A stretch of 64,000 nucleotides of DNA from Algoriphagus sp. (GTDB lineage Bacteria; Bacteroidota; Bacteroidia; Cytophagales; Cyclobacteriaceae): positions 53,703 to 117,702 of the forward strand of contig JANQWS010000011.1 of assembly GCA_030729785.1 (NCBI GenBank). Direction: 5' to 3'. The notes under the pieces were generated by a model, which had not been told where the DNA came from, did not search any database, and saw only the letters and a list, made by a program, of their open reading frames with translations. The translations under genes and the position numbers were made by a program. Shown piece by piece: positions 9,030 to 17,748 of this stretch (positions within the stretch are counted from its first letter, which is position 1; each line of letters starts with the position of its first letter).

Positions 9030-10187
9030 ATGAAAACGAACGTTTTAATCCTACTTAGTCTATTTAGTCTGACATACCCCCTCTTTTCTTGTCAAGCAAG
9101 GGAAGGAGACCTAAGGCCAGATCGGCTACCCAATTTGAAATTTACTACTCAGACAGAGAAGATGGTTATCAAGGTAGATACCCTCCACCGGGACTTTAAA
9201 AACCCCTGGGGGATGACTTGGCTCAACGCGGAAACTTTATTGATTACTGAGAAAAAAGGAGACCTTCTTATTTTCAAAAACGACCGCTTTACCGGTGAAA
9301 AGGTTACCGGCCTTCCTGCCTTTTACACAACTGGCCAAGCGGGTTTGTTGGATGTCACTGTTCATCCCAATTATGCGGAGAATGGATGGATCTACATCGC
9401 CTATGCCAAACCAGTTGGGGGCGGAGGTGCAACAACCATAGCACGATTCAAACTGTCTGGTACTCGTGTTTCTTCCTTTGAGGAACTGATAGTAACCACC
9501 CCCGAATGGAAGGGAGGAACTCACTACGGAAGCCGAATCGTTTTTGACAATGAAAACTACCTTTACTTCAGTAATGGTGAGCGAGGTAGCCAAGACAATG
9601 CCCAAAACTTAAAAAATTCTCATGGAAAAGTGCATCGCATCCATGACGATGGTAGGATCCCTGCCGACAATCCATTTATTTCTACGCCAGGCGCTATCGG
9701 CTCAATCTGGACCTATGGCAATCGAAATCCTCAGGGATTGTTTTTTGACAAAGCTGCCAACCGACTTTGGGAAGTAGAACATGGTCCTCGGGGTGGGGAT
9801 GAATTGAATATACTCGAAAAAGGAAAAAATTACGGTTGGCCAGTGATCACCTATGGCATCAATTACAACGGTAGCCCAATTACAGATATCACAGAGAAAG
9901 AGGGTATGGAGCAGCCCATTACGTATTGGGTGCCCTCCATTGCCACCTGTGGCATGACTTTGATAACGTCCGATAAATATCCTTCATGGAAAGGCAATAT
10001 ACTCGTAGCGGCTCTTGCAGGTACACACATCGCTCGCCTAGAACTGAATGTCACCCGGGTCACAGGGCAAGAAAAATTACTCCCAGGTATTGGTCGGGTA
10101 AGGCAAGTGTCCCAGAGCCCAGATGGGTATCTATATGCCATTACAGAAGGAACGGGACTCTTGATTAAGCTGGTACCTTCCCTGTAA
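9030..10187 (+). CDS. PQQ-dependent aldose sugar dehydrogenase-like lipoprotein (copy 2)
   Basis: A 385-residue tandem paralogue of the preceding gene, closely similar along its whole length: NPWGMTWL, GQAGLLDVTVHPNY, GSIWTYGNRNPQGL, VEHGPRGGDELN and GKNYGWPVITYGINY are shared or nearly so. ATG 9030 was chosen over an in-frame TTG at 9021; it gives a clean lipoprotein signal with lipidated Cys 21 in YPLFSC. The main differences are in surface loops, for example PVGGGGATT in place of the acidic KHFEDSTGATT. The paralogues may differ in sugar preference (inference). Envelope location. Confidence 0.92.
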   Translation: MKTNVLILLSLFSLTYPLFSCQAREGDLRPDRLPNLKFTTQTEKMVIKVDTLHRDFKNPWGMTWLNAETLLITEKKGDLLIFKNDRFTGEKVTGLPAFYTTGQAGLLDVTVHPNYAENGWIYIAYAKPVGGGGATTIARFKLSGTRVSSFEELIVTTPEWKGGTHYGSRIVFDNENYLYFSNGERGSQDNAQNLKNSHGKVHRIHDDGRIPADNPFISTPGAIGSIWTYGNRNPQGLFFDKAANRLWEVEHGPRGGDELNILEKGKNYGWPVITYGINYNGSPITDITEKEGMEQPITYWVPSIATCGMTLITSDKYPSWKGNILVAALAGTHIARLELNVTRVTGQEKLLPGIGRVRQVSQSPDGYLYAITEGTGLLIKLVPSL

Positions 10188-10224
10188 GTTTTAATAAAAC
10201 CTACATGTAGGCAACCCTACAATC

Positions 10225-10505
10225 CGCTTTTTGAGCAGTACGGAAAAATATAGACTTGAAGTTCAAGAAAGTGCCCTGTGAAACTGTGAAATGGTCAACA
10301 GCTAACAGACCACTGTCAATTGTGGCATAGCACGCTTTGTCTGTTTAATTACCATCTGCAGCTGTTGTCTGTAGACAGGCAACCGTTGACAATTATCCGC
10401 TTTGTCACCAGCAACCAAAGAAAAATAAGGGTTGAAGTTTATTTTAATAAACAGTGGACTGCCGACTGCCTGTGGGCCGTGGCCCATCGACGATTATCGG
10501 AAGTA
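10225..10505. repeat. Intergenic repeat cluster (GTCAAC/GTGGAC words, class B)
   Basis: This 363-bp gap has no gene. It contains several short words seen again at 29566-29705 and 58643-58720. The 29-nt segment 10289-10317 matches the reverse complement of 29673-29701 at 28 of 29 positions. A TGGGCCGTGG plus GACGATTA pair near 10471-10496 recurs near 58687-58715. A word like GAAAAATA-n-TTGAAGTT occurs twice here (about 10244 and 10425) and once at about 58660. Confidence 0.7.
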
Positions 10506-10550
10506 ATTCAAACAATTTTTTAGCTACTGGTAAGATTGCGGATAATCATA

Positions 10551-11615
10551 TTAAACAAAATCTATGTCCACGCTAAAAGGGTATTTCATCAAAAACTGAA
10601 GGGCCTCTTCTATGGGAAGGTCTTCAAAAAGAACGCGGTGTAAATTTTCGGTAATAGGTGCACGGATACCTGCCGTTTTCAAAAAAGCATCTACGATTCG
10701 AATGGTATTGACTCCTTCTGCTACCTCCTCCAAATCTTCTAAAATTTGAGGTAAACTTTCCCCTTTAGCAAGTCGATAGCCAACAGTAAAATTCCTGGAA
10801 TCCGAGGAGTTACACGTGGTCACCAAATCGCCAATACCTGCTAGGCCAATAACTGAGCTAGCAGTGCCTCCGAGTGCTTTACTTAAATGTGCCATTTCTA
10901 CGATGCCTCGCGAGATCAATAGTCCTTTGGCATTTTCACCCAGACCTAGCCCTGCCAAGGCCCCTGCAGCAATCGCGATAATATTTTTGAGAACGCCACT
11001 GAGTTCTACACCGATAATATCTGAGTTTCCATAGACTTGAAATTTTTCAGAGCGTAGGAGGCGCTGCCCTTCGTGAATGACTTCATTGTATTTGCTCGCA
11101 ATCACGGTTGCTGCCGGCTGTCCATCAGTAAGTTCTTTCGAAATATTGGGACCTGCCAAACAGCCTACCCGTACGGCAAGGGTTTCTTGAATAATCACCT
11201 CACTCATGGTAAGGATTTGATTTCGGCGAAGCTGGGCCACCGTAGCCAACTCCTCTCCATCAGAAAGCTGAACGACCAATCCTTTGGTTCCATGAATAAC
11301 CAAGTGATAGGGATGCAAAAAGGGAGCAAATGTTCGGGTAACTTCTAAAAAAGCAGCAGAGGGGATCATAAAAAATAATACGCCACAAGCACTGCACAGC
11401 TTTTCTGGCGAAAATGTGGCCTGAATTTTTGGGTTTAAAGGTTTACCAGAAGCACTATGAAGAGTATTGATTTCATCCACTACTTCTTGTTTACGCGAAT
11501 AAACTAACACCTCATTTTTTTCTGCAAGCATATTGGCAATGGCTGTGCCAAAGCTCCCCACTCCAATTACACCAATGGGCTGAGATTTAGAAGAGTTTTT
11601 CAAGGCCATACCCAT
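10551..11615 (-). CDS. gpsA: NAD(P)H-dependent glycerol-3-phosphate dehydrogenase
   Basis: A 354-residue protein. The Rossmann motif GVGSFG is at 18-23; HGTKGL, LAGPNISKELTDGQP, GVELSGVLKNIIAIAAG (catalytic Lys region) and GLAGIGDLVTTCNS are GpsA signatures. It reduces dihydroxyacetone phosphate to sn-glycerol-3-phosphate, the backbone of phospholipids. Its start region overlaps the 3' end of the acyltransferase gene by 29 bp (23 bp if the second Met is used), which suggests coupled translation of consecutive pathway enzymes. Cytoplasmic. Confidence 0.96.
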   Translation of the reverse strand: MGMALKNSSKSQPIGVIGVGSFGTAIANMLAEKNEVLVYSRKQEVVDEINTLHSASGKPLNPKIQATFSPEKLCSACGVLFFMIPSAAFLEVTRTFAPFLHPYHLVIHGTKGLVVQLSDGEELATVAQLRRNQILTMSEVIIQETLAVRVGCLAGPNISKELTDGQPAATVIASKYNEVIHEGQRLLRSEKFQVYGNSDIIGVELSGVLKNIIAIAAGALAGLGLGENAKGLLISRGIVEMAHLSKALGGTASSVIGLAGIGDLVTTCNSSDSRNFTVGYRLAKGESLPQILEDLEEVAEGVNTIRIVDAFLKTAGIRAPITENLHRVLFEDLPIEEALQFLMKYPFSVDIDFV

Positions 11616-13284
11616 GTAGTCTGTTGTGATAAAAATAAAGCAAGCTCATGTCCTCCGTAGCCAAGTCTCCAGTAGGTGACTGAATCAACGGTCGTTTGGC
11701 ATGATACATTCCAACGTTCTCCAATCCATGAGCGATAATTTCATCCATGGAGCGGCTGAGGTGTGGCGCTGTATCTATTTTTCCTTGATTTTTCAACTCC
11801 AAGATTTGGTGCATCACCCGCTGGCAAGCAGATTTGAATTCCTGATAATCGAGTACCAAATCCTCCTGAGGAAGTCGGATTAAGTCAAATAAGTCAAGCT
11901 TGGAATTTTTTGCTTGAATCAGTTCAAATGCTACAAAAGCCACTAAGTGGGAACTAAATACGCGATTGATTTTATGAAACTCCTCCACGATACGTCTACC
12001 CAGCATTTGGGTATATTCTTCTTCTCGCTGGGCATCTACCGTCACTTTGCCATTGGACATAAAATATTCTTGGGTATCTACGATTCGCCCCCATTTGTCC
12101 AAGCTATTTCCTTCCTCATCTACGTAGTTGCCCATCACGTCCATGGCTTGTCCTATGGAAACAGAAATATCTGATCCCTTGGTGAAAAATTTGAAAAGGA
12201 ATTTCGAGATTTTGTACGAGGTAGAAAACTCATCATTCTCCTTGTAATAACGCTCTTGTCCAGTCATACTCAAGTAATCTTGAATAAGACTTGGGGCCTC
12301 CAGTACAAAGTGATAATTGATCGTCACGGGCACAATAAAAATCTTACCAGAAACCTCTTTAATCCCATTCTGAAAATTAGCTCTTTGTGCCTCAATAGCG
12401 GTACTTAGTAGTCCTAGCTTCAATTTCGACTCAATGATTCCACTCCTGGAACGAGTGCCACCCGGGAAAAACAAGCTGTGGCACCCAAACTGAATTGCTT
12501 CCTTGGAATACGTTTTGAGGGTCTCCAAGTACATCAAATTCTTCTTTCTACGGTCCACTTTGTATGCCCCCAAGGCATTCATAAAGTAGGCAAAAATTGA
12601 AATATTAAATAGGTTTAAGCCTGCACCATAAATAAAGGGAGGCATCCCTAGGACCGAAATAATCCATCCAATCAAGATGCTATCCAAATTCGAAAAATGA
12701 GTAGGGACCATAACAATGGTGCCTTTGGTTGCCAACTCTCGTATCTGAGTAGTCTGTCCTGTAATTTGGATTTTATCTTGAAGGGAATATTGATTGCTGA
12801 AAAAAGAGCCAAAGCCTTTTACACGAGCCGCATTGAGTAATCTTGAGAACCCAAAAGTGACTACCCTCCGGGTAAACTTGTAGTGTGAGGCCTTGAAATT
12901 GGAAGCAATTTCTTCTGAATACCTGGAAGTAATTTTTTGCAATACATCCCTGTACGCTTCCATTTTCTTGGTTTTGGAAAGGGAAACTGAAGCATGGATT
13001 TGGAGTAAATTAGTTTTTACTTCTCCCCAAAAAGGCCCTTCATCATCGGGATCTACATCCCAAGGATTTTGCTTAATACGCAGCTTTTCTCGGTAAAGGG
13101 TGGTTTCAAGTTCTTCTTTTAGAATTTCTGGGTTTTTTCCAATCAAATCCAAAATTCTTTCCTCAGCTTGACTAGCTACCTTTTTAACAAATTCTTTACG
13201 CTCACGGGCAAGTCTAACCACAGGCCATTCTTGCTTTTTGGGCAAAATAGGATCGTATTGGTGCTTAATATAGTGCTCCTTCAA
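11587..13284 (-). CDS. Glycerol-3-phosphate/1-acyl-glycerol-3-phosphate acyltransferase, large PlsB-like form
   Basis: A 565-residue protein with the acyltransferase signature HX4D (H196-FSNL-D201) in VPTHFSNLDS and the later FFPGGTRSRSG block that binds the glycerol-phosphate group. The length and the long N- and C-terminal extensions resemble PlsB rather than the 240-residue PlsC. It presumably transfers the first fatty acid to glycerol-3-phosphate at the inner membrane. The overlapping gpsA gene downstream makes its substrate. A TATCTTTG -7-like element reads on the minus strand at 13318-13311, just upstream of the start. Which of the two acylation steps it performs is not certain. Confidence 0.88.
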   Translation of the reverse strand: MKEHYIKHQYDPILPKKQEWPVVRLARERKEFVKKVASQAEERILDLIGKNPEILKEELETTLYREKLRIKQNPWDVDPDDEGPFWGEVKTNLLQIHASVSLSKTKKMEAYRDVLQKITSRYSEEIASNFKASHYKFTRRVVTFGFSRLLNAARVKGFGSFFSNQYSLQDKIQITGQTTQIRELATKGTIVMVPTHFSNLDSILIGWIISVLGMPPFIYGAGLNLFNISIFAYFMNALGAYKVDRRKKNLMYLETLKTYSKEAIQFGCHSLFFPGGTRSRSGIIESKLKLGLLSTAIEAQRANFQNGIKEVSGKIFIVPVTINYHFVLEAPSLIQDYLSMTGQERYYKENDEFSTSYKISKFLFKFFTKGSDISVSIGQAMDVMGNYVDEEGNSLDKWGRIVDTQEYFMSNGKVTVDAQREEEYTQMLGRRIVEEFHKINRVFSSHLVAFVAFELIQAKNSKLDLFDLIRLPQEDLVLDYQEFKSACQRVMHQILELKNQGKIDTAPHLSRSMDEIIAHGLENVGMYHAKRPLIQSPTGDLATEDMSLLYFYHNRLHGYGLEKLF

Positions 13285-13739
13285 CTGGTAAATCTGTTTG
13301 TAAAACCTTTCAAAGATAGGAAAAAAAGGAACTGTCGGCGGTAGTATTATTCAGTAGCAGGCTTTCCTGAGGCTGATCTCATAAATATCTTAAAAACCAA
13401 AAGGGTCAGTATCACCTATCACCCGTAATCCCAGCAAAATTAATGGATTGGGTAGTCGGATTTTTAGCTCCCAAAAAGTCATTTACGCAGCGTTGACAGC
13501 AAGCTGGAGACTGTTAATAGATAAGCAGGAGAAATTAGTTTGCGCGTATACTTGTGAGACAAAGGAGACCAAAGCACCACTGGGCAAACCCTAATTTGGG
13601 CGGTTAAACGAAAAACCCATCTAGTAAAATACTCAAAATTATTGAAACCTCTCTCCCTGAATGTGAGTTGCATGAAAAGGAAGCTCGAAAAATATTGCCC
13701 ATGCCAAAAAGCATGGTATTTTTACACCATTCAACCGCA
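13285..13739. other. 455-bp intergenic region between divergent genes
   Basis: No gene is supported. The minus-strand -7-like element at 13318-13311 belongs to the acyltransferase operon. A 24-codon open extension precedes the polyprenyl synthase start at 13740, but its residues are not family-like. A 64-codon frame on the minus strand (13479-13673) has no recognisable content. A faint GTTGACAGC...GAGACTGTTAATAG run near 13493-13520 recalls the class B repeat words but is not a clear copy. Confidence 0.45.
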
Positions 13740-14714
13740 ATGAAACTAGACCTCAAGCAAATTCAAGTCCCAATTGAGCCCGAAATGGCTCAGTTTGAAC
13801 ATAAGTTCAGGGATTTTATGAAGAGTAAGGTCAAGTTACTGGACCACATTACGCATTACATCGTCAAGCGAAAGGGGAAGCAGATGCGCCCAATGTTTGT
13901 TTTTTTGACCGCTGGAGTTTGTGGTCAGATCAACGAATCTACCCATCGAGGAGCTGCATTGATCGAACTATTGCATACCGCCTCCTTAGTTCATGATGAT
14001 GTTGTAGACGATGCCAACTACCGAAGAGGATTTTTTTCAATCAATGCGCTTTGGAAAAATAAGATCGCCGTCTTGGTAGGAGACTACCTCCTCTCCAGAG
14101 GCCTCTTGCTCAGTGTAGAGCACAACGACTTTCACCTACTACGAATTGTATCCAATGCGGTTCGTGAGATGTCGGAGGGAGAATTATTGCAAAGTTACAA
14201 GGCGAGAAAGCTAGATGTCGAAGAGGACGTTTACTATGAAATTATCCGCCAAAAAACTGCTAGTTTGATTGCATCTTGTTGTTCGGTAGGTGCTTCTAGT
14301 GTAAGTACAGATGAGGAAACCATCCAGCGTATGTGGAATTTTGGCGAAAAAGTAGGGATGGCCTTCCAAATCAAAGATGATCTTTTTGATTACGGGGAGG
14401 ATGAAATTGGGAAACCAGTAGGAATTGACATTAAGGAAAAAAAGATGACCCTACCCCTAATTTTTGCACTTCGTAATGCCGATTGGTTAGAGAAAAAGAA
14501 AATCATGTACCTCATTCGAAATCGATCTGAGGATAAAAAAGCAGTCAATGAGGTCATCAACTTTGTAAAAAAAAGCGGAGGACTGGCTTATGCGCAGCAA
14601 AAAATGACTGAATTTTACCAAGAAGCCCTTTCCTTGTTGAAGGACTTCCCAGACTCAGCCTACAAATCGTCTTTACACGACCTAGTTGTCTATTCTATCG
14701 AACGGAAAAAGTAA
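13740..14714 (+). CDS. Polyprenyl (octaprenyl-type) diphosphate synthase
   Basis: A 324-residue trans-prenyltransferase. ATG 13740 was chosen because homology begins with MKLDLKQIQVPIEPEM and the length then matches the family; an upstream in-frame ATG at 13668 adds 24 unrelated residues. GKQMRP (IPP binding), the first Asp-rich motif DDVVD (86-90) followed by RRG, GDYLLSRG, and the second Asp-rich motif KDDLFDY are all present. It makes a long-chain isoprenoid diphosphate, probably the side chain of menaquinone. Chain length cannot be set with confidence. Cytoplasmic or membrane-peripheral. Confidence 0.93.
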   Translation: MKLDLKQIQVPIEPEMAQFEHKFRDFMKSKVKLLDHITHYIVKRKGKQMRPMFVFLTAGVCGQINESTHRGAALIELLHTASLVHDDVVDDANYRRGFFSINALWKNKIAVLVGDYLLSRGLLLSVEHNDFHLLRIVSNAVREMSEGELLQSYKARKLDVEEDVYYEIIRQKTASLIASCCSVGASSVSTDEETIQRMWNFGEKVGMAFQIKDDLFDYGEDEIGKPVGIDIKEKKMTLPLIFALRNADWLEKKKIMYLIRNRSEDKKAVNEVINFVKKSGGLAYAQQKMTEFYQEALSLLKDFPDSAYKSSLHDLVVYSIERKK

Positions 14715-14870
14715 ACTTTCTCTTGCACGGCATGCCAAGGTAGCGTTTTCACCCCTACGGCTATGCGCTCGATTGCAGCAGACCAGGACCGCTTACTTCA
14801 TTGACCTTAAAAAAAGTTCTCCTTTATTTCAAGAAAGACCTGATTGACCCCAAAAACAATTGCCTCCAGT

Positions 14871-15326
14871 TTAAAGTAGTTCACAAATTGTTTGAGCCTT
14901 CCCTCTAAACTGAATCGACTCTAATTTTTTTCTACCCACTAATAGGTCTCCAAGAGGAGAATTTTTGCTTAGCAAAAACACGTGTTTATCTCCTACTTTT
15001 ACTTGGCCTACACTGACGGCGAGCAAAAACCAATCTGTTCCAAGCTGAACCAAAGCCCCTTCTTGCACTGTCGGCGGGGTATCTTTGATGGTTTGGAGGC
15101 GATACAATTCTTCTAGGTCCAACTTACTTTGCTTGATTTGTTTCTCCAATGAATTGAGATCCTGGGTCATTGTCTCCCGACTGGTCTCGTATTTATCTCC
15201 TGCACTATTTTTTTCTTCCTCTAAAATACTTTCAATGATATTTTTTCGCTCTTCGGCAAGAAGTGCTTCTTTTTGCTTCAGTTGATTAATTGCAGTTTGG
15301 TAGACCGCTTGTTTAAATTCATTCAT
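14871..15326 (-). CDS. Short GreA/GreB-like protein (coiled coil plus C-terminal Gre domain)
   Basis: A 151-residue protein. Residues 1-80 are charged and helical, forming an apparent coiled-coil hairpin whose tip reads AGDKYETSRE. Its D44 and E47 line up with the two catalytic acidic residues in the GDLxEN tip of GreA. The C-terminal part VLLSKNSPLG-like segment (SPLG at 123-126, then LLVGRKK) matches the ISxxSPLGxALLGKxxGD block of Gre factors. By analogy it could enter the RNA polymerase secondary channel and stimulate transcript cleavage; this is inference. Relatives in this phylum are, as I recall, often labelled 3-oxoacyl-ACP synthase, which the sequence does not support. The start overlaps the preceding stop by 4 bp. 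Confidence 0.72.
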   Translation of the reverse strand: MNEFKQAVYQTAINQLKQKEALLAEERKNIIESILEEEKNSAGDKYETSRETMTQDLNSLEKQIKQSKLDLEELYRLQTIKDTPPTVQEGALVQLGTDWFLLAVSVGQVKVGDKHVFLLSKNSPLGDLLVGRKKLESIQFRGKAQTICELL

Positions 15327-15814
15327 AAGATTTCTTCACAAGGTTCTTTTCGTCGGGTATCGATAATGTACACGATTTTCCACCCATCAGGAAGCTTTAC
15401 TAGTTGAAAGGAGTTGACTCCGCAATGGGAAAAGGAGTCGTTCACATAAAATTTATAGGGAGTCCAGGCCATTGCTAAGGGGCCATCTACCTGAATATGA
15501 TAGGAAAGAATTCGCTCATCGAGAACCGTACTTGCAGGGGTACTGGCTATTCGTTTCAAAAAATCAGCTACAGAATTACTGGCTATGCTGGTTCCTTCTG
15601 GTTTCTGCTGCACGGTTTGCATCAATCCCTCTTTGGAAAAAGCAGCTTCCACTTGGAGTACATTTTTTTGTTTCATCCCATCAAATAGGGATCGAATGAC
15701 TGCCTCCACTTCTTGTTCGGGAGTTTGAGAAAAGCCTGGTAGTCCGAGTCCGGCTACTAGCAAAAAAATGGCAAATAATATCCAGTTTTTTGTGGGTAAG
15801 TTAAAGTCCTCCAT
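15323..15814 (-). CDS. Exported NTF2-like (SnoaL/DUF4440-type) protein
   Basis: A 163-residue protein with an N-terminal hydrophobic signal (ILFAIFLLVAGLGLPGFSQ, about residues 12-30). The mature part starts EQEVEAVIRSLFDGMKQKN and ends WTPYKFYVNDSFSHCGVNSFQLVKLPDGWKIVYIID, a layout typical of NTF2-like cone folds such as DUF4440 and nuclear-transport-factor-2 lumazine-binding proteins. No catalytic residues are evident. It overlaps the SDR gene by 14 bp and the Gre-like gene by 4 bp in one minus-strand operon. Probably periplasmic; function unknown. Confidence 0.72.
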   Translation of the reverse strand: MEDFNLPTKNWILFAIFLLVAGLGLPGFSQTPEQEVEAVIRSLFDGMKQKNVLQVEAAFSKEGLMQTVQQKPEGTSIASNSVADFLKRIASTPASTVLDERILSYHIQVDGPLAMAWTPYKFYVNDSFSHCGVNSFQLVKLPDGWKIVYIIDTRRKEPCEEIL

Positions 15815-16478
15815 ACAAGGTAAAGGTTCTGGTGGTTAGGTTGGGCGAATTTAATGCAAAATGCATGGTCTCTGCAATGTCCACTGGGCTCACCCACTTC
15901 GAAAAATCACTGGAAGGCATGGCTCCTCGATTTGCTTCAGTATCCAGGATGCTTGGTACAAAAAGATGCGTTTTGATAGCTGTCCCTTTTACTTCTGCTT
16001 CAATTAATTCAGACAATGTGCTCACCAAACGCTTACTTAATGCATAGGCAACAGCATTTTTACCTTCCGCAGGTTCTAAGGCTGTCCGTGCCCCCACAAA
16101 TAACAAGGCCCCTCGTTGCTGTTTTTTTAACAAGGGAAGGAAAGCGGTTGCAACTGTAAAGGCGCTAAAGAAATTGAGTTGAATAAGTTGGGTGATATCC
16201 TGCTGTTTGACAGTATCCAGCCCCCCTGAAGCAAAGCCTCCAACCAGCAGTGCAATGGCATCAAGTTCTCCGAACTGAACCTCATATTCTCGTACAAATT
16301 CATGTACCGCGTGCTCATCGGTCACATCTACCTCGTAGGTTACATCTGCTTCCAATGCTTGTTCGTTGGCTTCCGGGCGGACAAGTCCAATTACGTAATA
16401 ACCTTCCCGCTTAAATTTTCCAACTACAGCAGCGCCCAAAGCGCCTGCTGCCCCTGTAATTACAATATTTCTGCTCAT
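15801..16478 (-). CDS. Short-chain dehydrogenase/reductase (SDR)
   Basis: A 225-residue classical SDR. The cofactor-binding motif GAAGALGAAV is at 8-17 (a variant of TGxxxGxG), a D-V-T segment follows beta-3/4, and YALSK supplies the catalytic Tyr/Lys pair. The expected NNAG-like segment reads LLVGGFASGG. The substrate is unknown. It is the first gene of an SDR / NTF2-like / Gre-like operon, with overlaps of 14 bp and 4 bp. Cytoplasmic. Confidence 0.88.
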   Translation of the reverse strand: MSRNIVITGAAGALGAAVVGKFKREGYYVIGLVRPEANEQALEADVTYEVDVTDEHAVHEFVREYEVQFGELDAIALLVGGFASGGLDTVKQQDITQLIQLNFFSAFTVATAFLPLLKKQQRGALLFVGARTALEPAEGKNAVAYALSKRLVSTLSELIEAEVKGTAIKTHLFVPSILDTEANRGAMPSSDFSKWVSPVDIAETMHFALNSPNLTTRTFTLYGGL

Positions 16479-16497
16479 CTGTCCGTCAAATCCTTCC

Positions 16498-16505
16498 TAT
16501 ATTTG
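16498..16505 (+). promoter_or_regulatory. Candidate -7 element for the mscS gene
   Basis: TATATTTG matches the Bacteroidota -7 consensus TAnnTTTG exactly and lies 30 bp before the mscS start. No convincing TTG -33 element is found 19 bp upstream, so this is only a candidate. Confidence 0.45.
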
Positions 16506-16535
16506 CTAAAATAGGGTTAATTTTTCGATTGAACC

Positions 16536-17438
16536 ATGAATCATCTCAAAAGCCGCATCCGAAACAAGGAGAATGTTCGCAAAACCTATTTTGCCTTCAA
16601 GCTTATCTTTCTAGTAATTCTCGAGGTTTTTTATGCAGGAAATACGTTAATATCTCCTTTTTTAGTCCAATACGAAATTTTAAATCATGTCATTCGAGCA
16701 CTGATTTTTCTTTTGAGCACCAACTTAATTTTTTCCTTAGGCAGGATTATTACCTTACGAATTTACCTTCAGCAACGAGAAGAAACGAAGGTACAGCCCA
16801 ACTTTGTAGTGGGCATCGACCGCATCGAATTTTTGCTCAATCTTCTTGCAATCCTAATTTCCTTGATGCTTGCCTTTGGTATTCGCCCATTGGAGTTTTT
16901 GACGAGCATCACCATTGTTGCTGCAGCAATCGCCTTGTTGACCAAAGATTACATCACCAACATTGTGAATGGCCTGATCATGATGTTTTCGGATCAATTG
17001 GAAATTGGGGATAAGGTTCAAATCGGGAGGCATACTGGTTTTATTCGAGACATTACCCTAATCAATTTGGTATTGAAAAACGATGCAGGCGAAATAATCC
17101 TCATTCCTAATACCATGGCACTTACCACAGACGTGGTGAATTATTCAAAAAACAATACCCACCAGCTAATTTTTGATGCTGAACTCAGTTTTAAAAAGGA
17201 GCTTCATTTGACCGAATTAGAGAGGGTTCTTGAAGTAATTTTAGAACAATATGCCTTGGTCGTTCAAAAAGAAGGCGCGCAACTTACCTTATTGGATCGA
17301 AAAATAGATACGGTATCTATTCGCTACCAATTTCCGATTAAATCGGGAGAGAAGGAGACTGAACTTCAAGTAAAAAAATCTATCAACCAGGCATTAATTG
17401 ATTGGCAGTATGCAGTCCAAAAAGGAGAATTACTTTGA
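16536..17438 (+). CDS. MscS-family small-conductance mechanosensitive channel
   Basis: A 300-residue membrane protein. Several hydrophobic helices fill about residues 20-150, ending in the pore-lining type helix ITIVAAAIALLTKDYITNIVNGL (TM3-like). The beta domain follows: FSDQLEIGDKVQIGRHTGFIRDITLINLVLKNDAGEIILIPN. It would release solutes on hypo-osmotic shock across the inner membrane. ATG 16536 is used because an earlier start would have to be in another frame. The 3' end overlaps the next gene by 29 bp. Confidence 0.93.
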   Translation: MNHLKSRIRNKENVRKTYFAFKLIFLVILEVFYAGNTLISPFLVQYEILNHVIRALIFLLSTNLIFSLGRIITLRIYLQQREETKVQPNFVVGIDRIEFLLNLLAILISLMLAFGIRPLEFLTSITIVAAAIALLTKDYITNIVNGLIMMFSDQLEIGDKVQIGRHTGFIRDITLINLVLKNDAGEIILIPNTMALTTDVVNYSKNNTHQLIFDAELSFKKELHLTELERVLEVILEQYALVVQKEGAQLTLLDRKIDTVSIRYQFPIKSGEKETELQVKKSINQALIDWQYAVQKGELL

Positions 17439-17748
17439 TTGGGTCTACCAAGTAGTCCGCGAAATCCCTGTGGGTCGCGTTTGTAGCTATGGAGCCATCG
17501 CACATTATTTAGGTCTAAAATCCGGAGCTAGGATGGTAGGGTATGCAATGAATGCAGCACATGCTTTGGCAGATGTTCCAGCCCATCGTGTCGTGAATAG
17601 ACAAGGGCTACTTACTGGAAAACACCATTTCCCTACTCCAAAGACCATGCAATCCCGTTTGGAAGCAGAAGGAGTTCTCGTAGAAAATGATCGAGTAGTA
17701 GATTTTGAAAACCGTTTTTGGAACCCACAGGAAGAACTAAAAACCTAA
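17410..17748 (+). CDS. Alkyltransferase-like (ATL) protein, MGMT family, without acceptor cysteine
   Basis: A 112-residue protein corresponding to the DNA-binding domain of O6-methylguanine-DNA methyltransferase: IPVGRVCSYGAIAHYLG, GARMVGYAMN (Arg finger region) and the active-site segment PAHRVV (57-62). The acceptor Cys of PCHRV is Ala58, so it cannot take up alkyl groups. ATL proteins bind O6-alkylguanine and hand lesions to nucleotide excision repair; the best-known ATLs carry Trp here. Start ATG 17410 lies inside the mscS 3' end (29-bp overlap); an in-frame TTG lies 12 bp upstream. Convergent with the symporter, sharing 4 bp at the ends. Confidence 0.9.
   Translation: MQSKKENYFDWVYQVVREIPVGRVCSYGAIAHYLGLKSGARMVGYAMNAAHALADVPAHRVVNRQGLLTGKHHFPTPKTMQSRLEAEGVLVENDRVVDFENRFWNPQEELKT

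Noticed and set aside
13479..13673. 64-codon frame on the minus strand in the gap before the polyprenyl synthase
   Set aside because: No homology-like pattern, no promoter element, and composition like non-coding DNA.
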